From positions 1 through 53,673 of the forward strand of contig JAKVBZ010000007.1 in the NCBI GenBank assembly GCA_022448645.1: a DNA stretch of 53,673 bases. Direction: 5' to 3'. Shown in pieces: positions 24,533 to 33,755 of this stretch (within the stretch, counting starts at the first letter, position 1; the number at the start of each line of letters is the position of its first letter). This stretch comes from Pirellulaceae bacterium. Lineage in GTDB: Bacteria > Planctomycetota > Planctomycetia > Pirellulales > Pirellulaceae. A program made the translations under genes and the position numbers. The notes below the pieces were generated by a model, which made no database searches, was not told where the DNA came from, and saw only the letters and a list, made by a program, of their open reading frames with translations.

Positions 24533-25420
24533 GTGCCATTTGTGCTGCAGTACTATCCGGACTACGAATACTCGCTTGCTGCAACTCAGTTGATGCTGGC
24601 CATGCTTGGTATGGGGGCTACGCTAACTTGGCAAGATTTTTGTGGGATCTTGCAACGTCCTCAAGGCATCGCATTGGTGCTGTTGAATCAGTACATTCTA
24701 TTTCCTCTAGTTGCCATCGTTCTTTGGTGGACATTAGATCTTCCCACGGGCATCGCCATCGGCTTGCTGTTGGTGATGGTCATGCCCAGTGGTTCGGCCT
24801 CCAATATTTTTACGCACCTGGGCCACGGCAATGTGCCGTTGTCAATGACCGCAACCGCCGCTTCCACGGTCAGCAGCCTGTTGTTCACTCCTATTATTCT
24901 GCGCGTCTTTGTATCCAACCTGTCGGACGATTTTCGTATGCCGATCGGCGAGATCATGATCCAGATTATCGTGTTCATGATCTTGCCGTTGAGTGCCGGC
25001 ATGATCGTAGGACACTATGCTGTGAAATCCCGAGTGTGGATATCGCGCTGGTTGATTCGCGGCAGTCTGTTGGCACTGGCATGTATCGTGATCGGTGCTT
25101 TGGGGAGTGGACGCCTGGAGATCTGGCAATATGGCTGGTGGCTGCCGCTATTGCTTTTGTTGTTTGGTGCTGCCAAATTCTTTTTTGCAGGCAAGATTGC
25201 CAAGTGGGCAGGATTTTCAGCCCGCGATTCATTTACCATGGCCATCGAAGTTGGGTTACGCAACTGCAACTTGGCTGTCCTGCTGTTGTCGTTCTTGTTC
25301 CCGGCTGATGATCCACAAGGCGCATCCTTGGGGAGCGCGGTATTATACGTGGCATTATTCTACGGCGGGTCCACACTGTTCATTGCCGTGTATCCCATCA
25401 TTCGCCGCCGATTGACGTGA
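24533..25420 (+). CDS. BASS family transporter (bile acid:Na+ symporter superfamily)
   Basis: A 295-aa polytopic membrane protein of about ten helices. LVMVMPSGSASNIFTHLGHGNVPLSMTATAAST is the family's core motif region at about residues 81-113 (seen here in pieces), and EVGLRNCNLAVLLL near residue 243 is the second crossover motif with the conserved E. BASS proteins import organic anions such as bile acids, pantoate or pyruvate with sodium. The GTG start lies 21 bp after the PHP hydrolase gene, so the three genes from 21969 may form one transcript. The substrate is unknown. It is convergent with the dehydrogenase gene. Confidence 0.85.
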   Translation: MPFVLQYYPDYEYSLAATQLMLAMLGMGATLTWQDFCGILQRPQGIALVLLNQYILFPLVAIVLWWTLDLPTGIAIGLLLVMVMPSGSASNIFTHLGHGNVPLSMTATAASTVSSLLFTPIILRVFVSNLSDDFRMPIGEIMIQIIVFMILPLSAGMIVGHYAVKSRVWISRWLIRGSLLALACIVIGALGSGRLEIWQYGWWLPLLLLLFGAAKFFFAGKIAKWAGFSARDSFTMAIEVGLRNCNLAVLLLSFLFPADDPQGASLGSAVLYVALFYGGSTLFIAVYPIIRRRLT

Positions 25421-25435
25421 GGTGCGCAGGGCTTG

Positions 25436-26485
25436 TCAGAGATCAGAAACCACTTCAGGCAATGCCAACGATTGGGTCGATCCTGATTCGACGAGATATT
25501 GCCAAGTCGGTTCGTCCAGGAAAACACCTTCGGCAGACTGACGACGGCGTTCATTTTCTGGCTCACCTGGCAACTTCACAGCCGGGCTGTCATCACGAGG
25601 TGGAACCGATCCGACGACGTCACAGAATACTTCGAGATCGGACAGGAATTCGTCGTGTGCCCGAAAACAATTGGGGTCTAACAAAATTAACATCAATGAA
25701 TTAGAGCCTTCATAGGTTGGCATGCACGGAGTTCCCGATCCGGTAAGCATCCCTGCCAGAACATCACAGATGAAGCTCAACCCATAACCTTTGTGGCCTC
25801 CCAGAGGCAGCAAACAGCCTCCGTCGTAAAAGTCGTTGGGATCATTCGAGGGGTTACCATCGCTATCCAGGATCGTGTCATTAGGTACAGACTTACCAAG
25901 TCTTTGAGCTACACGAACCTTTCCTTCGGCCCACATGGACGTGGCAAAATCGACCACGATGGGTGGTGCTGGATGTGGGCGCGGGATGGCAGCTGCGAAC
26001 GGATTCGTTCCCAATGCCGCTTGACGACCTCCAAAGGGCGCGACACAAGGCGGTTTACGCATGCCGTTTCCCCAGGCGAGTCCGATCCAGCCTTGTTCAG
26101 CAGCCCGTTCCGGATAGTCTCCCATTCTTCCAAAGTGAAACGTCCGGTGCATTGCGACAGCAGCCAAACCATTTTGAGCTACCATTTCCAATGCCACGTC
26201 CAGTGCATAATTGGCAGTCACTTGACCGAAACCTTGGTGGCCGTCAATCAAGGCAGTGACAGGTGTGCGTTTGCTGACTTCTGGCCGTGCCCGAGGATCT
26301 ACACGTCCTGACTCGACTTCTTCTATGTATTGTTGTAACCGCATCAATCCATGGGATGCGTGACCTGAGGAATCGCCTGCAACCAGGTGCTCGCTGACAC
26401 ACTTCGCCGAATCTTCTGGAGCACCAGCACGCTGAAAGATGGCTTGAACAAAATCGATCAGTGGTTGTTTGGAGATGGTGGGCAT
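25436..26485 (-). CDS. Ldh2-family malate/L-lactate-type NAD(P) dehydrogenase
   Basis: A 349-aa enzyme of the malate/lactate/ureidoglycolate dehydrogenase family, which has its own non-Rossmann fold. Family blocks are GHASHGLMRLQQYIEEV, the HFGRMGDYPERAAEQGWIGLAWGN region and LGTNPFAAAIP, then VDFATSM and GGHKGYGLSFICDVL. It should interconvert a 2-hydroxy acid and a 2-oxo acid with NAD(P). The ATG at 26485 gives the normal family start (PTISKQPLIDF); the frame opens to 26569. It is the last gene of a leftward group behind the SSS symporter, so the hydroxy acid may derive from the imported compound. Confidence 0.85.
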   Translation of the reverse strand: MPTISKQPLIDFVQAIFQRAGAPEDSAKCVSEHLVAGDSSGHASHGLMRLQQYIEEVESGRVDPRARPEVSKRTPVTALIDGHQGFGQVTANYALDVALEMVAQNGLAAVAMHRTFHFGRMGDYPERAAEQGWIGLAWGNGMRKPPCVAPFGGRQAALGTNPFAAAIPRPHPAPPIVVDFATSMWAEGKVRVAQRLGKSVPNDTILDSDGNPSNDPNDFYDGGCLLPLGGHKGYGLSFICDVLAGMLTGSGTPCMPTYEGSNSLMLILLDPNCFRAHDEFLSDLEVFCDVVGSVPPRDDSPAVKLPGEPENERRRQSAEGVFLDEPTWQYLVESGSTQSLALPEVVSDL

Positions 26486-26572
26486 AGTGATTCTCTTGGC
26501 TGGTGGACAGTTTGGAAGCACATGATTATCGCAGGCATTGTGGCGACGTCCAGTAGCGAGGTTGAGCATCGC

Positions 26573-28060
26573 TTAGGATATTTTGCGATTCAGAAGAAAA
26601 CTGAGTATTAAGAACACAAGGGCCGACGTTCCTACGGCAAGCAACGCGGGGTGAAACCCGCCTATGGTTTGTCCAGCCAGCCAGGTTTCTCCGAGGATGA
26701 ACACCGTGTATCCACAAATCATACTAGCGAATGCTGCCCACTTATGCGGGCGCTGGAAGCGTATCCCCAAGTAAGTTGGGACCAAAACGGCTGTGCCACT
26801 TCCGGACAGCACAGATAGTTTCAAGATGAAACTGTCCTTGTTCAGTCCCAAGGCGAATGACACGAGAAAGACGAATAGGATGGCAAGTCTAGCGGTGCGT
26901 AATTCGTTGCGAGCGCTGATCTGAGGAACCAATACTCCCTTTACCAGATCGCGAGACACGATTTGTCCCATAGCGAGCGCTTGGGAATCACAGGTCGACA
27001 TTGAGGCTGACAGCGAACCGAGAATATAAAAGAAACCGAACACGGCGGCGAAAGATCCACCCGTCGATACCACGTCGACGACGACTTGTCCGGCGATGGT
27101 TTCGTGGAGCTGTCCCAGACCGGGGTGCGCGGCTGCGCCTCCCAGCCCAATCACCAATGCGGGCAGATACATGATCACCGGAAGGAAGGCCATGCCGCCC
27201 ACCATCCACAGAAAGCCGCGTGGACTGGTTTGAGCCAAAAACCGCACGGCTGAAGAAGGATGGGCAATCGGCCAAAGACCATAAAACACACAGAGAGAAA
27301 ACAACATGGGTGTCGTGTAAAAACCTTCGGGACCAGGTGTCGACAAAAGCGACTCGTTGCCTTGCTCTGTCAATCGATCGGCCAACTGAAACAGATCGCC
27401 GTCCCAAACTCGATCCACAAATAGCCAAGCCAGTACGGCCATCCCACAGACCGAAAGAATGAATTGAGTGACATCCGTCCACACAATGCCACGAAAACCT
27501 CCAAGTTCTGAATACAGCATCATGACAAAAAGAATCACCCCCACACTTTGGATGTAACCAACTCGGCCATCGGTGACACCTTCGATCAGCCGGCCAATGC
27601 CCACGAGTTGCAAGGTTAAATGTGGAATGACAAACAAAACTGTGGCGGTGAAGACGAACAGACCCAAGCGGGGCGAGCGGTAGCTGTGCGATACGATCTC
27701 GATTGGCGATGTTGCTCCGGGGAATTCTTGTGCCCGTCGCCACAGAGCCATGCCAAAGAAGAGGATGCAGGCGACTTGAAGTAACTGAGAGATCACGATG
27801 GCGCCGAACGCACCAACTCCGTGACGGTAGATGAAGCCTGGCATGCCAATTAAGGTAAACGCACTATATACCGTTGCCGCATAACTCACTAGGAGTAACA
27901 AAGGGTGTAATCCTTGACGACCACGTCGGCCCAGGAAGAAATCTTCACCATGGGAATGATCGCCGGACGATTCATCGCCTTTCGTCCACCACAGCAATAG
28001 TAACAAGGACCCTAGATACAGTCCGATTCCAGTCAGAAGCCAGTAAAAGTTCAGGGTCAT
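26573..28060 (-). CDS. Sodium:solute symporter (SSS family)
   Basis: A 495-aa protein with about 13 membrane helices. EDFFLGRRGRQGLHPLLLLVSYAATVYSA, with the FFLG and following helix typical of SSS proteins, lies near residues 40-67 (quoted in part), and GGFRGIVWTDVTQFIL is the sodium-site helix region. SSS proteins take up sugars, carboxylates, amino acids or vitamins with sodium. The gene begins 5 bp after a 72-aa membrane protein gene, an arrangement common for SSS carriers with a small accessory subunit. Substrate prediction is not possible from sequence; the dehydrogenase downstream suggests a hydroxy acid. Confidence 0.85.
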   Translation of the reverse strand: MTLNFYWLLTGIGLYLGSLLLLLWWTKGDESSGDHSHGEDFFLGRRGRQGLHPLLLLVSYAATVYSAFTLIGMPGFIYRHGVGAFGAIVISQLLQVACILFFGMALWRRAQEFPGATSPIEIVSHSYRSPRLGLFVFTATVLFVIPHLTLQLVGIGRLIEGVTDGRVGYIQSVGVILFVMMLYSELGGFRGIVWTDVTQFILSVCGMAVLAWLFVDRVWDGDLFQLADRLTEQGNESLLSTPGPEGFYTTPMLFSLCVFYGLWPIAHPSSAVRFLAQTSPRGFLWMVGGMAFLPVIMYLPALVIGLGGAAAHPGLGQLHETIAGQVVVDVVSTGGSFAAVFGFFYILGSLSASMSTCDSQALAMGQIVSRDLVKGVLVPQISARNELRTARLAILFVFLVSFALGLNKDSFILKLSVLSGSGTAVLVPTYLGIRFQRPHKWAAFASMICGYTVFILGETWLAGQTIGGFHPALLAVGTSALVFLILSFLLNRKIS

Positions 28061-28065
28061 ACCTG

Positions 28066-28284
28066 TTACGATTTGTCAGAAGGAGCACCGATCGTTGCCA
28101 GGCCGATCAGGCACATGCTGCAAACACAACCAACGACGATCCAAAAGCAGACAACGGACGGCAATGGTAAAGTCACCACGAATAGTTCAGTGGTTGGTGC
28201 TGAAAAAAAAGGCGCACCGAACACGGCGGTAAACAATCCTATTACGAAAAAAATCCACAGGATGGCACGCAGGTAATGGCTCAT
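28066..28284 (-). CDS. Small two-helix membrane protein, symporter partner
   Basis: A 72-aa protein with two hydrophobic helices (about residues 7-25 and 38-63) joined by a polar turn (SAPTTELF). It lies 9 bp after the sulfatase-like gene and 5 bp before the SSS symporter gene, so it is co-translated with them. Position and size resemble the small subunits that accompany many SSS carriers, though I cannot place it in a named family. Confidence 0.65.
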   Translation of the reverse strand: MSHYLRAILWIFFVIGLFTAVFGAPFFSAPTTELFVVTLPLPSVVCFWIVVGCVCSMCLIGLATIGAPSDKS

Positions 28285-28293
28285 AAAGGAATG

Positions 28294-29556
28294 TCAGTCT
28301 AATCCGTGTCTCAGTACATCCGGCAAATCCGTCAAGTGCTCAATGCTTCCCTCGTTCATTGCCACACGAAACGCGTTTGCTGCCTGTTCCATGGCTGTCA
28401 GAATGTCGGGGCAGCGGTCAGAAACATCATTGGCTTCGTAACGATCGTCTGGTTTGGCATACAATTCGGCACGGTGTTGGTCTGGGTCATTGAGTTCTTC
28501 CGACGGGTTGATTGTGACGGTAGATTTACATTGCCAGGCCGGAGTCCGAAATAGGTATTCGTTGTGGTGGATGGTGAGCGCGCGTTGGTCACGGGGGCCC
28601 ATGGCGTTGTCGGCTAGTTGTAGTGCGCTACGGCTGAAACTTGGAATCGGTGTGTGAGCGGTTTGAAACCAGTCTGTCAGCGTCGACATCACGTCTGACG
28701 GTTGTACAAATCGCTGGACACGACGTAGTCCACCATTGCCGGCTGGGCGCCGTAGCAAGAAAGGTATGTTGGCCGTCTCGCTGTACAGAGCTGGTGCTGC
28801 ATCTCCGACAATTCGATGTTCTCCCAGAGGAAAACCGCGTGGTGATGTCAGCAGTGTCAATAACGGTATTTCGTTGCGTTCATCCAATGCCGATACGAGA
28901 CCTGCGAGGCATTCGTCCAGCAGAGAAATCTGTCCGGCATAGGCGTGGATGATGCCCAGAATGTCATCGGGATCATAGTCTTCGGTCAATAATTCTGCGG
29001 GAACGGTGGTGAATTCTAGCGGCAGAGGATCGTCTTCTGCAGTAAACTCCTCTCGATATGCCTGGGGTGCATCCCAGGGTGCCGCCATACCTTGAGCGTG
29101 GATCCATAACAAAAACGGAGGAGATAGTTCGGACAATGTGGCGAGGGCGGCCGAAAATAAGTTGGCCAAGCCCGTGTCATGAATGTCTGTAGCCTGCGAG
29201 TCGGCGTTCGTGACGGGAACTTCGACTCGTTCGCGAAAACATGAAGCCAAAGGATGGTGGGCTACCTGAGGTTCGTCCGTGACCAGTACCGTCTGAATTC
29301 CCTGGTTCGTCAAGACATCGATCAGGTGGAATGCGTCAACGCTTGCGTTACAGGATGCATGCGATCCTGTCCAATAGGATTGATAAGTCGTGGTTAATTC
29401 TGGACTGTCAGCGATGGCGTTCTCGAACAACACACTTTCTGTCGCCAACTGATTGACCGCGGGCGTTTCCACCCACGTATTTCCATAGGGTCCCAGCCAT
29501 GATGTCCCCCAGCGGTCGACGACACAGATTAATGCGCTGTGATGAGAATTTGTCAT
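28294..29556 (-). CDS. Degenerate sulfatase-like protein
   Basis: A 420-aa cytoplasmic-looking protein with a clear sulfatase fold pattern: ICVVDRWGTSWLGPYGNTWVETPAVNQLA at the start (in part), LTLLTSPRGFPLGEHRIVGD, and the late IPFLLRRP block. The catalytic features are missing. The CxPxR or SxPxR site that becomes formylglycine is replaced by SPELTTTYQSYWTG. The DHG/DNG metal ligand is TSPRG. Only one Asp remains of the DD pair. There is no signal peptide. It is therefore probably a pseudo-enzyme with a binding or regulatory role. It heads the group with the small membrane protein, symporter and dehydrogenase. Confidence 0.75.
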   Translation of the reverse strand: MTNSHHSALICVVDRWGTSWLGPYGNTWVETPAVNQLATESVLFENAIADSPELTTTYQSYWTGSHASCNASVDAFHLIDVLTNQGIQTVLVTDEPQVAHHPLASCFRERVEVPVTNADSQATDIHDTGLANLFSAALATLSELSPPFLLWIHAQGMAAPWDAPQAYREEFTAEDDPLPLEFTTVPAELLTEDYDPDDILGIIHAYAGQISLLDECLAGLVSALDERNEIPLLTLLTSPRGFPLGEHRIVGDAAPALYSETANIPFLLRRPAGNGGLRRVQRFVQPSDVMSTLTDWFQTAHTPIPSFSRSALQLADNAMGPRDQRALTIHHNEYLFRTPAWQCKSTVTINPSEELNDPDQHRAELYAKPDDRYEANDVSDRCPDILTAMEQAANAFRVAMNEGSIEHLTDLPDVLRHGLD

Positions 29557-29843
29557 CCTAGAAAACTCAGGAAATGAACCTTTTCAGAATGATCGTCCAG
29601 TTGGTACCAGACACCAGTTTAGGGGCAGTGGCCGTCGTGTCCAAGGACGGTGACAAGACATTCAAAATAGAACGGGGAGAACGTGCTATCAGATTCGATA
29701 TCTCCGCCTTTTAGCGGGAATTCCTGTGTGCTAAAATAAGATGCGTAAATAGTCAGGTGCACCTTGTTAGGGTAGGGGGTGCGGGTCGGACGGACAAAGG
29801 AATCACTTCTCTTCGACGCGTTGGACCCACCGGGCAGACTACC

Positions 29844-30491
29844 ATGTTGATCCGTGACTTTTCTGAACACCGAGACCCACCACCACTGCTGTTGACGCAG
29901 CAGATCATTTCGTTGTCGGCGCGAGCGTTAAGTGGCGTCACGGCTCGTTGGGTAGATTGCCATGCGGATACCTGTCAACGTGTTTACTTTTCTAATCATA
30001 CGAGCCATCTTGACGCGTTGGTGATTTGGTCATCGCTGCCGCGAGAGATTCGCACATTGACTCGACCGGTTGCCGCAGCCGACTACTGGGGACGTGGTCC
30101 CTTGCGACGATACATTGCCCGCGCCTTCAACGCGTTGCTGATTGACCGTCGGAAGATCAAGGTGCACCAAAGTCCGGTTGATCTGATGATTCGCGAAATC
30201 GGTGATTCGTATTCACTGATTGTTTTTCCAGAAGGTGGACGCAATACGAATTCCGAAATGGGTGAGTTCAAAAGTGGATTATATTATCTGAGCAAGAAGC
30301 GGCCCGATTTGGAATTGGTCCCGGTGTACATCGAAAACTTGAATCGTGTTCTACCACGTGGTGAATTCTTGCCTGTTCCACTACTAAGCTGTGTCACTTT
30401 TGGTCCTCCCATTTGGTTGGAAGCCAGGGAGCCAAAAAAAGATTTCCTCTCCCGCGCACGGACAGCCGTTCAACGACTCAAGGGCGTCTAA
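29844..30491 (+). CDS. PlsC-like 1-acylglycerol-3-phosphate acyltransferase
   Basis: A 215-aa membrane-associated acyltransferase. The catalytic NHTSHLD (HX4D) motif, the GRGPLRRYIARAFNALLIDR block and the VFPEGGRN motif are all present, in the order and spacing of the PlsC family. It should acylate lysophosphatidic acid to phosphatidic acid. The frame is open upstream to a GTG at 29757, but the ATG at 29844 gives a typical family length. The next gene encodes a CdsA-like enzyme, which uses the product, so the pair forms the two steps leading to CDP-diacylglycerol. Confidence 0.8.
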   Translation: MLIRDFSEHRDPPPLLLTQQIISLSARALSGVTARWVDCHADTCQRVYFSNHTSHLDALVIWSSLPREIRTLTRPVAAADYWGRGPLRRYIARAFNALLIDRRKIKVHQSPVDLMIREIGDSYSLIVFPEGGRNTNSEMGEFKSGLYYLSKKRPDLELVPVYIENLNRVLPRGEFLPVPLLSCVTFGPPIWLEAREPKKDFLSRARTAVQRLKGV

Positions 30492-30516
30492 GAGGAAAGG
30501 TGACGTGTGAAGTACA

Positions 30517-31536
30517 ATGTTGCTGCGTGAGGAACCTACACAGATCCTGCTTGCTGTGGTGCTCGCTATCCTGGCGGTCTGTACCATTATCGGTCAATTG
30601 CTGAAACGGCAACCAGACAGTGCGATTCACCCGGCTGTCGTGCGCACGTTGAATTCCAGGATTCAAGCCTGGTGGTTACTTTGTGCCAGTGTTGCATTGG
30701 CCTTTCTGATCGGACGTGCTGCCACCATCGGGCTGTTCTTCGTGATATCTTTTTGGGCATTGCGAGAGTTTATCACTCTGACGCCTACGAGATTGGCTGA
30801 CCATCGAGCACTCTTTTGGGTGTTCTTTCTATTGGCTCCTTTGCAATACGTGCTGATCTGGTTGGGGCCAGAAATGTTCGGCTTGTACAGCATTGCTATT
30901 CCGGTGTACGGATTTCTGTTCATTCCAGCGCGCATCGCTTTGTCCGGTGACTATAAGCGTTTTTTGGAACGCGCCGCCAAGATTCAAGCCGGATTGTTGA
31001 TTTGCGTGTACACGCTGAGTTTCGCGCCGGCCTTATTGGACCTGGAGTTGGTTTCCTACAATGCCAGTTCCGTCCAGGCTGCTCAGGAAGAGACGAATGC
31101 CACTGAAGTTGACGTCGCGTCGAATGTATCGACTGCCGGGTTGTTGTTCTATTTCCTGTTGATCGCTCAGCTGAATGAGGTCATGCAGTACTTTTGGAGC
31201 CAGCTATTGGGGCGACATGTGATTGCTCCCGAGATCAATTCCAGCCGTACCTGGGAAGGTTTTTGTGGAGGCGTCGCCAGCTCGACGCTCGTAGGCATTC
31301 TGTTGTGGTGGGCTACCCCATTTAACTATTGGCAATCAGCATGCATGGCAGCCGTCATTGCTATTTTGGGTTTCGCCGGAGGTATGACCATGTCTGCAAT
31401 CAAACGAGACCGTGGCGTGCAAGATTTCGGTACGCTTGTAGAAGGACATGTCGGTGTGCTCGATCGCATCGATTCTATCTGTTTTGCGGCACCGGTCTTC
31501 TATCACCTCACGAAGTATTTCTTTACCTCGGTCTAG
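30517..31536 (+). CDS. cdsA: CdsA-like phosphatidate cytidylyltransferase
   Basis: A 339-aa integral membrane enzyme with about eight helices. The C-terminal signature SAIKRDRGVQDFGTLVEGHV and the following GVLDRIDS match the CTP:phosphatidate cytidylyltransferase pattern (S-x-x-K-R ... D-F-G ... H-x-G-x-x-D-R-x-D). One Lys of the usual KD is Gln and one Gly of HGG is Val, so it is a variant. SRTWEGF in the preceding helix is also conserved. It should make CDP-diacylglycerol for phospholipid synthesis. It starts 25 bp after the PlsC-like gene. Confidence 0.85.
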   Translation: MLLREEPTQILLAVVLAILAVCTIIGQLLKRQPDSAIHPAVVRTLNSRIQAWWLLCASVALAFLIGRAATIGLFFVISFWALREFITLTPTRLADHRALFWVFFLLAPLQYVLIWLGPEMFGLYSIAIPVYGFLFIPARIALSGDYKRFLERAAKIQAGLLICVYTLSFAPALLDLELVSYNASSVQAAQEETNATEVDVASNVSTAGLLFYFLLIAQLNEVMQYFWSQLLGRHVIAPEINSSRTWEGFCGGVASSTLVGILLWWATPFNYWQSACMAAVIAILGFAGGMTMSAIKRDRGVQDFGTLVEGHVGVLDRIDSICFAAPVFYHLTKYFFTSV

Positions 31537-31728
31537 CTGATAGGTTGGACGAAGGTTGCGAGAATGGTGGCCCGAACAGTGCAATTGTTTCGAGCCGTGA
31601 GAATGTGCCCGTCATCCTGAAATTAGCGAAGGATCTCAGTGAGATTTGCTCGTCCCGAGAATCTTGGGATGCACCGCTTCTTGAGAATGATACGAAGCTA
31701 TGATCGACTGAAGTCCCGATCGTGTGAA

Positions 31729-32970
31729 CTAGCGCAGCACGGTCGTCCGTCGGGAAAGTGGCGCATCAAAACGGACCGGTTGGCGCTTTTCAGACCGACG
31801 CCGACCGTCACGACTCCACTCCAACAATACTCGTTTGGAAGATGGATCGTCAGTTGACTGGACGATTGGAGACGTGTCGGAGGCTGAGATACCCGCAGCC
31901 TGTTCGGGCGAAGCACTACCCAGTGCAGGCTGGAAAGAACCGATATCCACAGGATGGAATACGTTTCGCTCTTTGGGCGATGTTCGTTGTCCGGAAGCGC
32001 GCCTGTTTTGTCGCACGTACCAGCTCTGATTGGTATTCGGTTGAGGGGAAGGTTGTACTTCCGTTGTACGACGATCGGTTGTGGATCGCGGGCGACTAGC
32101 CAAAATTCCCGAACGCAACCCACGAGATTGTTGATCGTTTTGTGCCCGGTATACCGGCAGAGTTTCGGATGCTGCAGGTGTCGTTGCCGAAGCAACCTGT
32201 ACGGAATCATCCTGCTTCACAGCAAGATGGTCTGGGCTGCCATTGCCTACCCAGGCGAGCCAGCTGGCCTGCAATATTCCCAGTGACGCATACCCATAAT
32301 ATTTTTTGGTTGCCGCCGACCAATTTTTGGTTTGCATGCCTTCGCCAACATAGTCAACAAATTTGCGTTTGCCACCTTGCCCGATCAAATATCTGGCTAC
32401 TGAGTACCCCTGTGCATACAACGGCAAGATGTCGTGAGGATATTCTTTCATGACGAACATGCGGTTAAACGCAATCCCACGACTGTGTGGCCGCGTTGTC
32501 AAAAACCGGATCAGCATGTGTTCCTGCTTGGTGCGTTCCGTGGTGTGCTCGACGGTGGTACAAGCACCTTCGTCTGCCCAACGAGGGAGTGGTCGACCGA
32601 AATGCGTGGCAAAAATGGTGTGTGTCACTTCATGCGGCAAGACACTATCCATAATTCGCTGATGCGGGCCTTGGATATTCATCCGCCAACCATAAGGCGT
32701 GCCTCGTTCAAACATGAAGCTAGTGGCACCACCGGAGCCCTTGTGAGGAGACACGTCTGCTGTGATGGGACAGGGCTGGACCCACGCTGGTAATTCGTGT
32801 CCCAGCCATTCCAACGCCAAATCGTGACGAAAAACCTCTGCCGCATCACCAATTTCTTTCGCGATTTGAGGCGTGGGTGCGTGCACTACAAAGTTGGTGG
32901 TACGGTAAGCGGCACCCAACGAACTAATTACCGCGAGTAGACAGACGGCAGGCCAGAGGCGAGCTTCCAT
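31729..32970 (-). CDS. Exported gluzincin-type metallopeptidase-like protein
   Basis: A 413-aa protein with an N-terminal signal or anchor (LWPAVCLLAVISSLGAA). VLPHEVTHTIFATHFG (about residues 111-126) contains HEVTH, an HExxH zinc site, and ADEGACT about 20 residues later provides a plausible third ligand (Glu), as in the peptidase-MA gluzincin families. The last ~150 residues are Ser, Thr, Pro and Arg rich, without clear secondary structure, and may be a disordered wall-spanning tail. No substrate is suggested by the neighbours. It is convergent with the CdsA-like gene. Confidence 0.75.
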   Translation of the reverse strand: MEARLWPAVCLLAVISSLGAAYRTTNFVVHAPTPQIAKEIGDAAEVFRHDLALEWLGHELPAWVQPCPITADVSPHKGSGGATSFMFERGTPYGWRMNIQGPHQRIMDSVLPHEVTHTIFATHFGRPLPRWADEGACTTVEHTTERTKQEHMLIRFLTTRPHSRGIAFNRMFVMKEYPHDILPLYAQGYSVARYLIGQGGKRKFVDYVGEGMQTKNWSAATKKYYGYASLGILQASWLAWVGNGSPDHLAVKQDDSVQVASATTPAASETLPVYRAQNDQQSRGLRSGILASRPRSTTDRRTTEVQPSPQPNTNQSWYVRQNRRASGQRTSPKERNVFHPVDIGSFQPALGSASPEQAAGISASDTSPIVQSTDDPSSKRVLLEWSRDGRRRSEKRQPVRFDAPLSRRTTVLR

Positions 32971-33755
32971 GCTGCGCTCCTATCTCAAAGGATGGGGGTC
33001 GTATCACCGGTTCTTGCGGTGTTGGCCGCCGAAGGCGACGTTCTCATGCGGGTGGCAAACGTCACGCCAACGGCTGGTTTTCTTACAAGTTGGCAATGGT
33101 TGGTGGTGTTAGCGGCTACCATACAACACATTCATTTGCATTGGCCTTAAACGTTGTACTCCCCAATCCATGACTGGTTTGTAAAGTTTGCAAAGAGTAC
33201 CCAATCCGTGTGCATTCAACTAGGCCGTTTTTTCCACGTCGGGAAGCGGCTTGAAAACATGTGCCGAACGATGCTAGCGTCCGGATTTCTCTGATAATCG
33301 CGGGCTAGCACCCGGTGTTGCTCCGTTTCGAAGGCGCACCCTTCGGGAGGGGGCACTTTCGCGCATGGGGTGGCAAGTTTGTGGCCGCATGTCGAACTTA
33401 CCGCAGTAAAACCGTATTTTCGTATGTGGTCATCTGAAAGGAGTGAAAACGGTTGCACAAAGCATGGATTGCCTTATTGCGATTGTTGTTCGCAACTTGA
33501 CTAGACTTCGATTAAAACGGTAAATGTTGTGGCAGGGTATCTTGGTCTTGGTATAGGAACCACTCAGAGCGCAGAGACTGCCAAGAGTTGCGGATCTCTG
33601 CGTCCCTGCGCCTTCTGCGGTAAACTGGATCGTTGTTATTGACCCATCTCCCGACGGCGATACCATGTAGGTTCACGCCAAATAACTTTTTGCATCTCTA
33701 TGATTGTAGATCTTTCAACAGACGATCTTGGCGAATCCTGCTGTAACACAACATC
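32971..33755. other. Long intergenic region with repeat-like sequence
   Basis: No gene was recognised in 785 bp. Two small inverted repeats are visible: CGAAGG / CCTTCG at 33329-33345, and CGCAGAGA / TCTCTGCG at 33570-33602. The second belongs to a stretch (33561-33624) rich in CGCAGAG and TCTGCGTCCCTGCGCC, a wording that recurs in intergenic repeats of many environmental bacteria. Confidence 0.5.
33561..33624. repeat. Intergenic CGCAGAG-type repeat
   Basis: The segment contains CGCAGAGA and, 17 bases later, TCTCTGCG, followed by TCCCTGCGCCTTCTGCGG. It can fold into a hairpin and resembles scattered intergenic repeats known from several phyla. Its copy number in this genome cannot be judged from one window. 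Confidence 0.4.
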
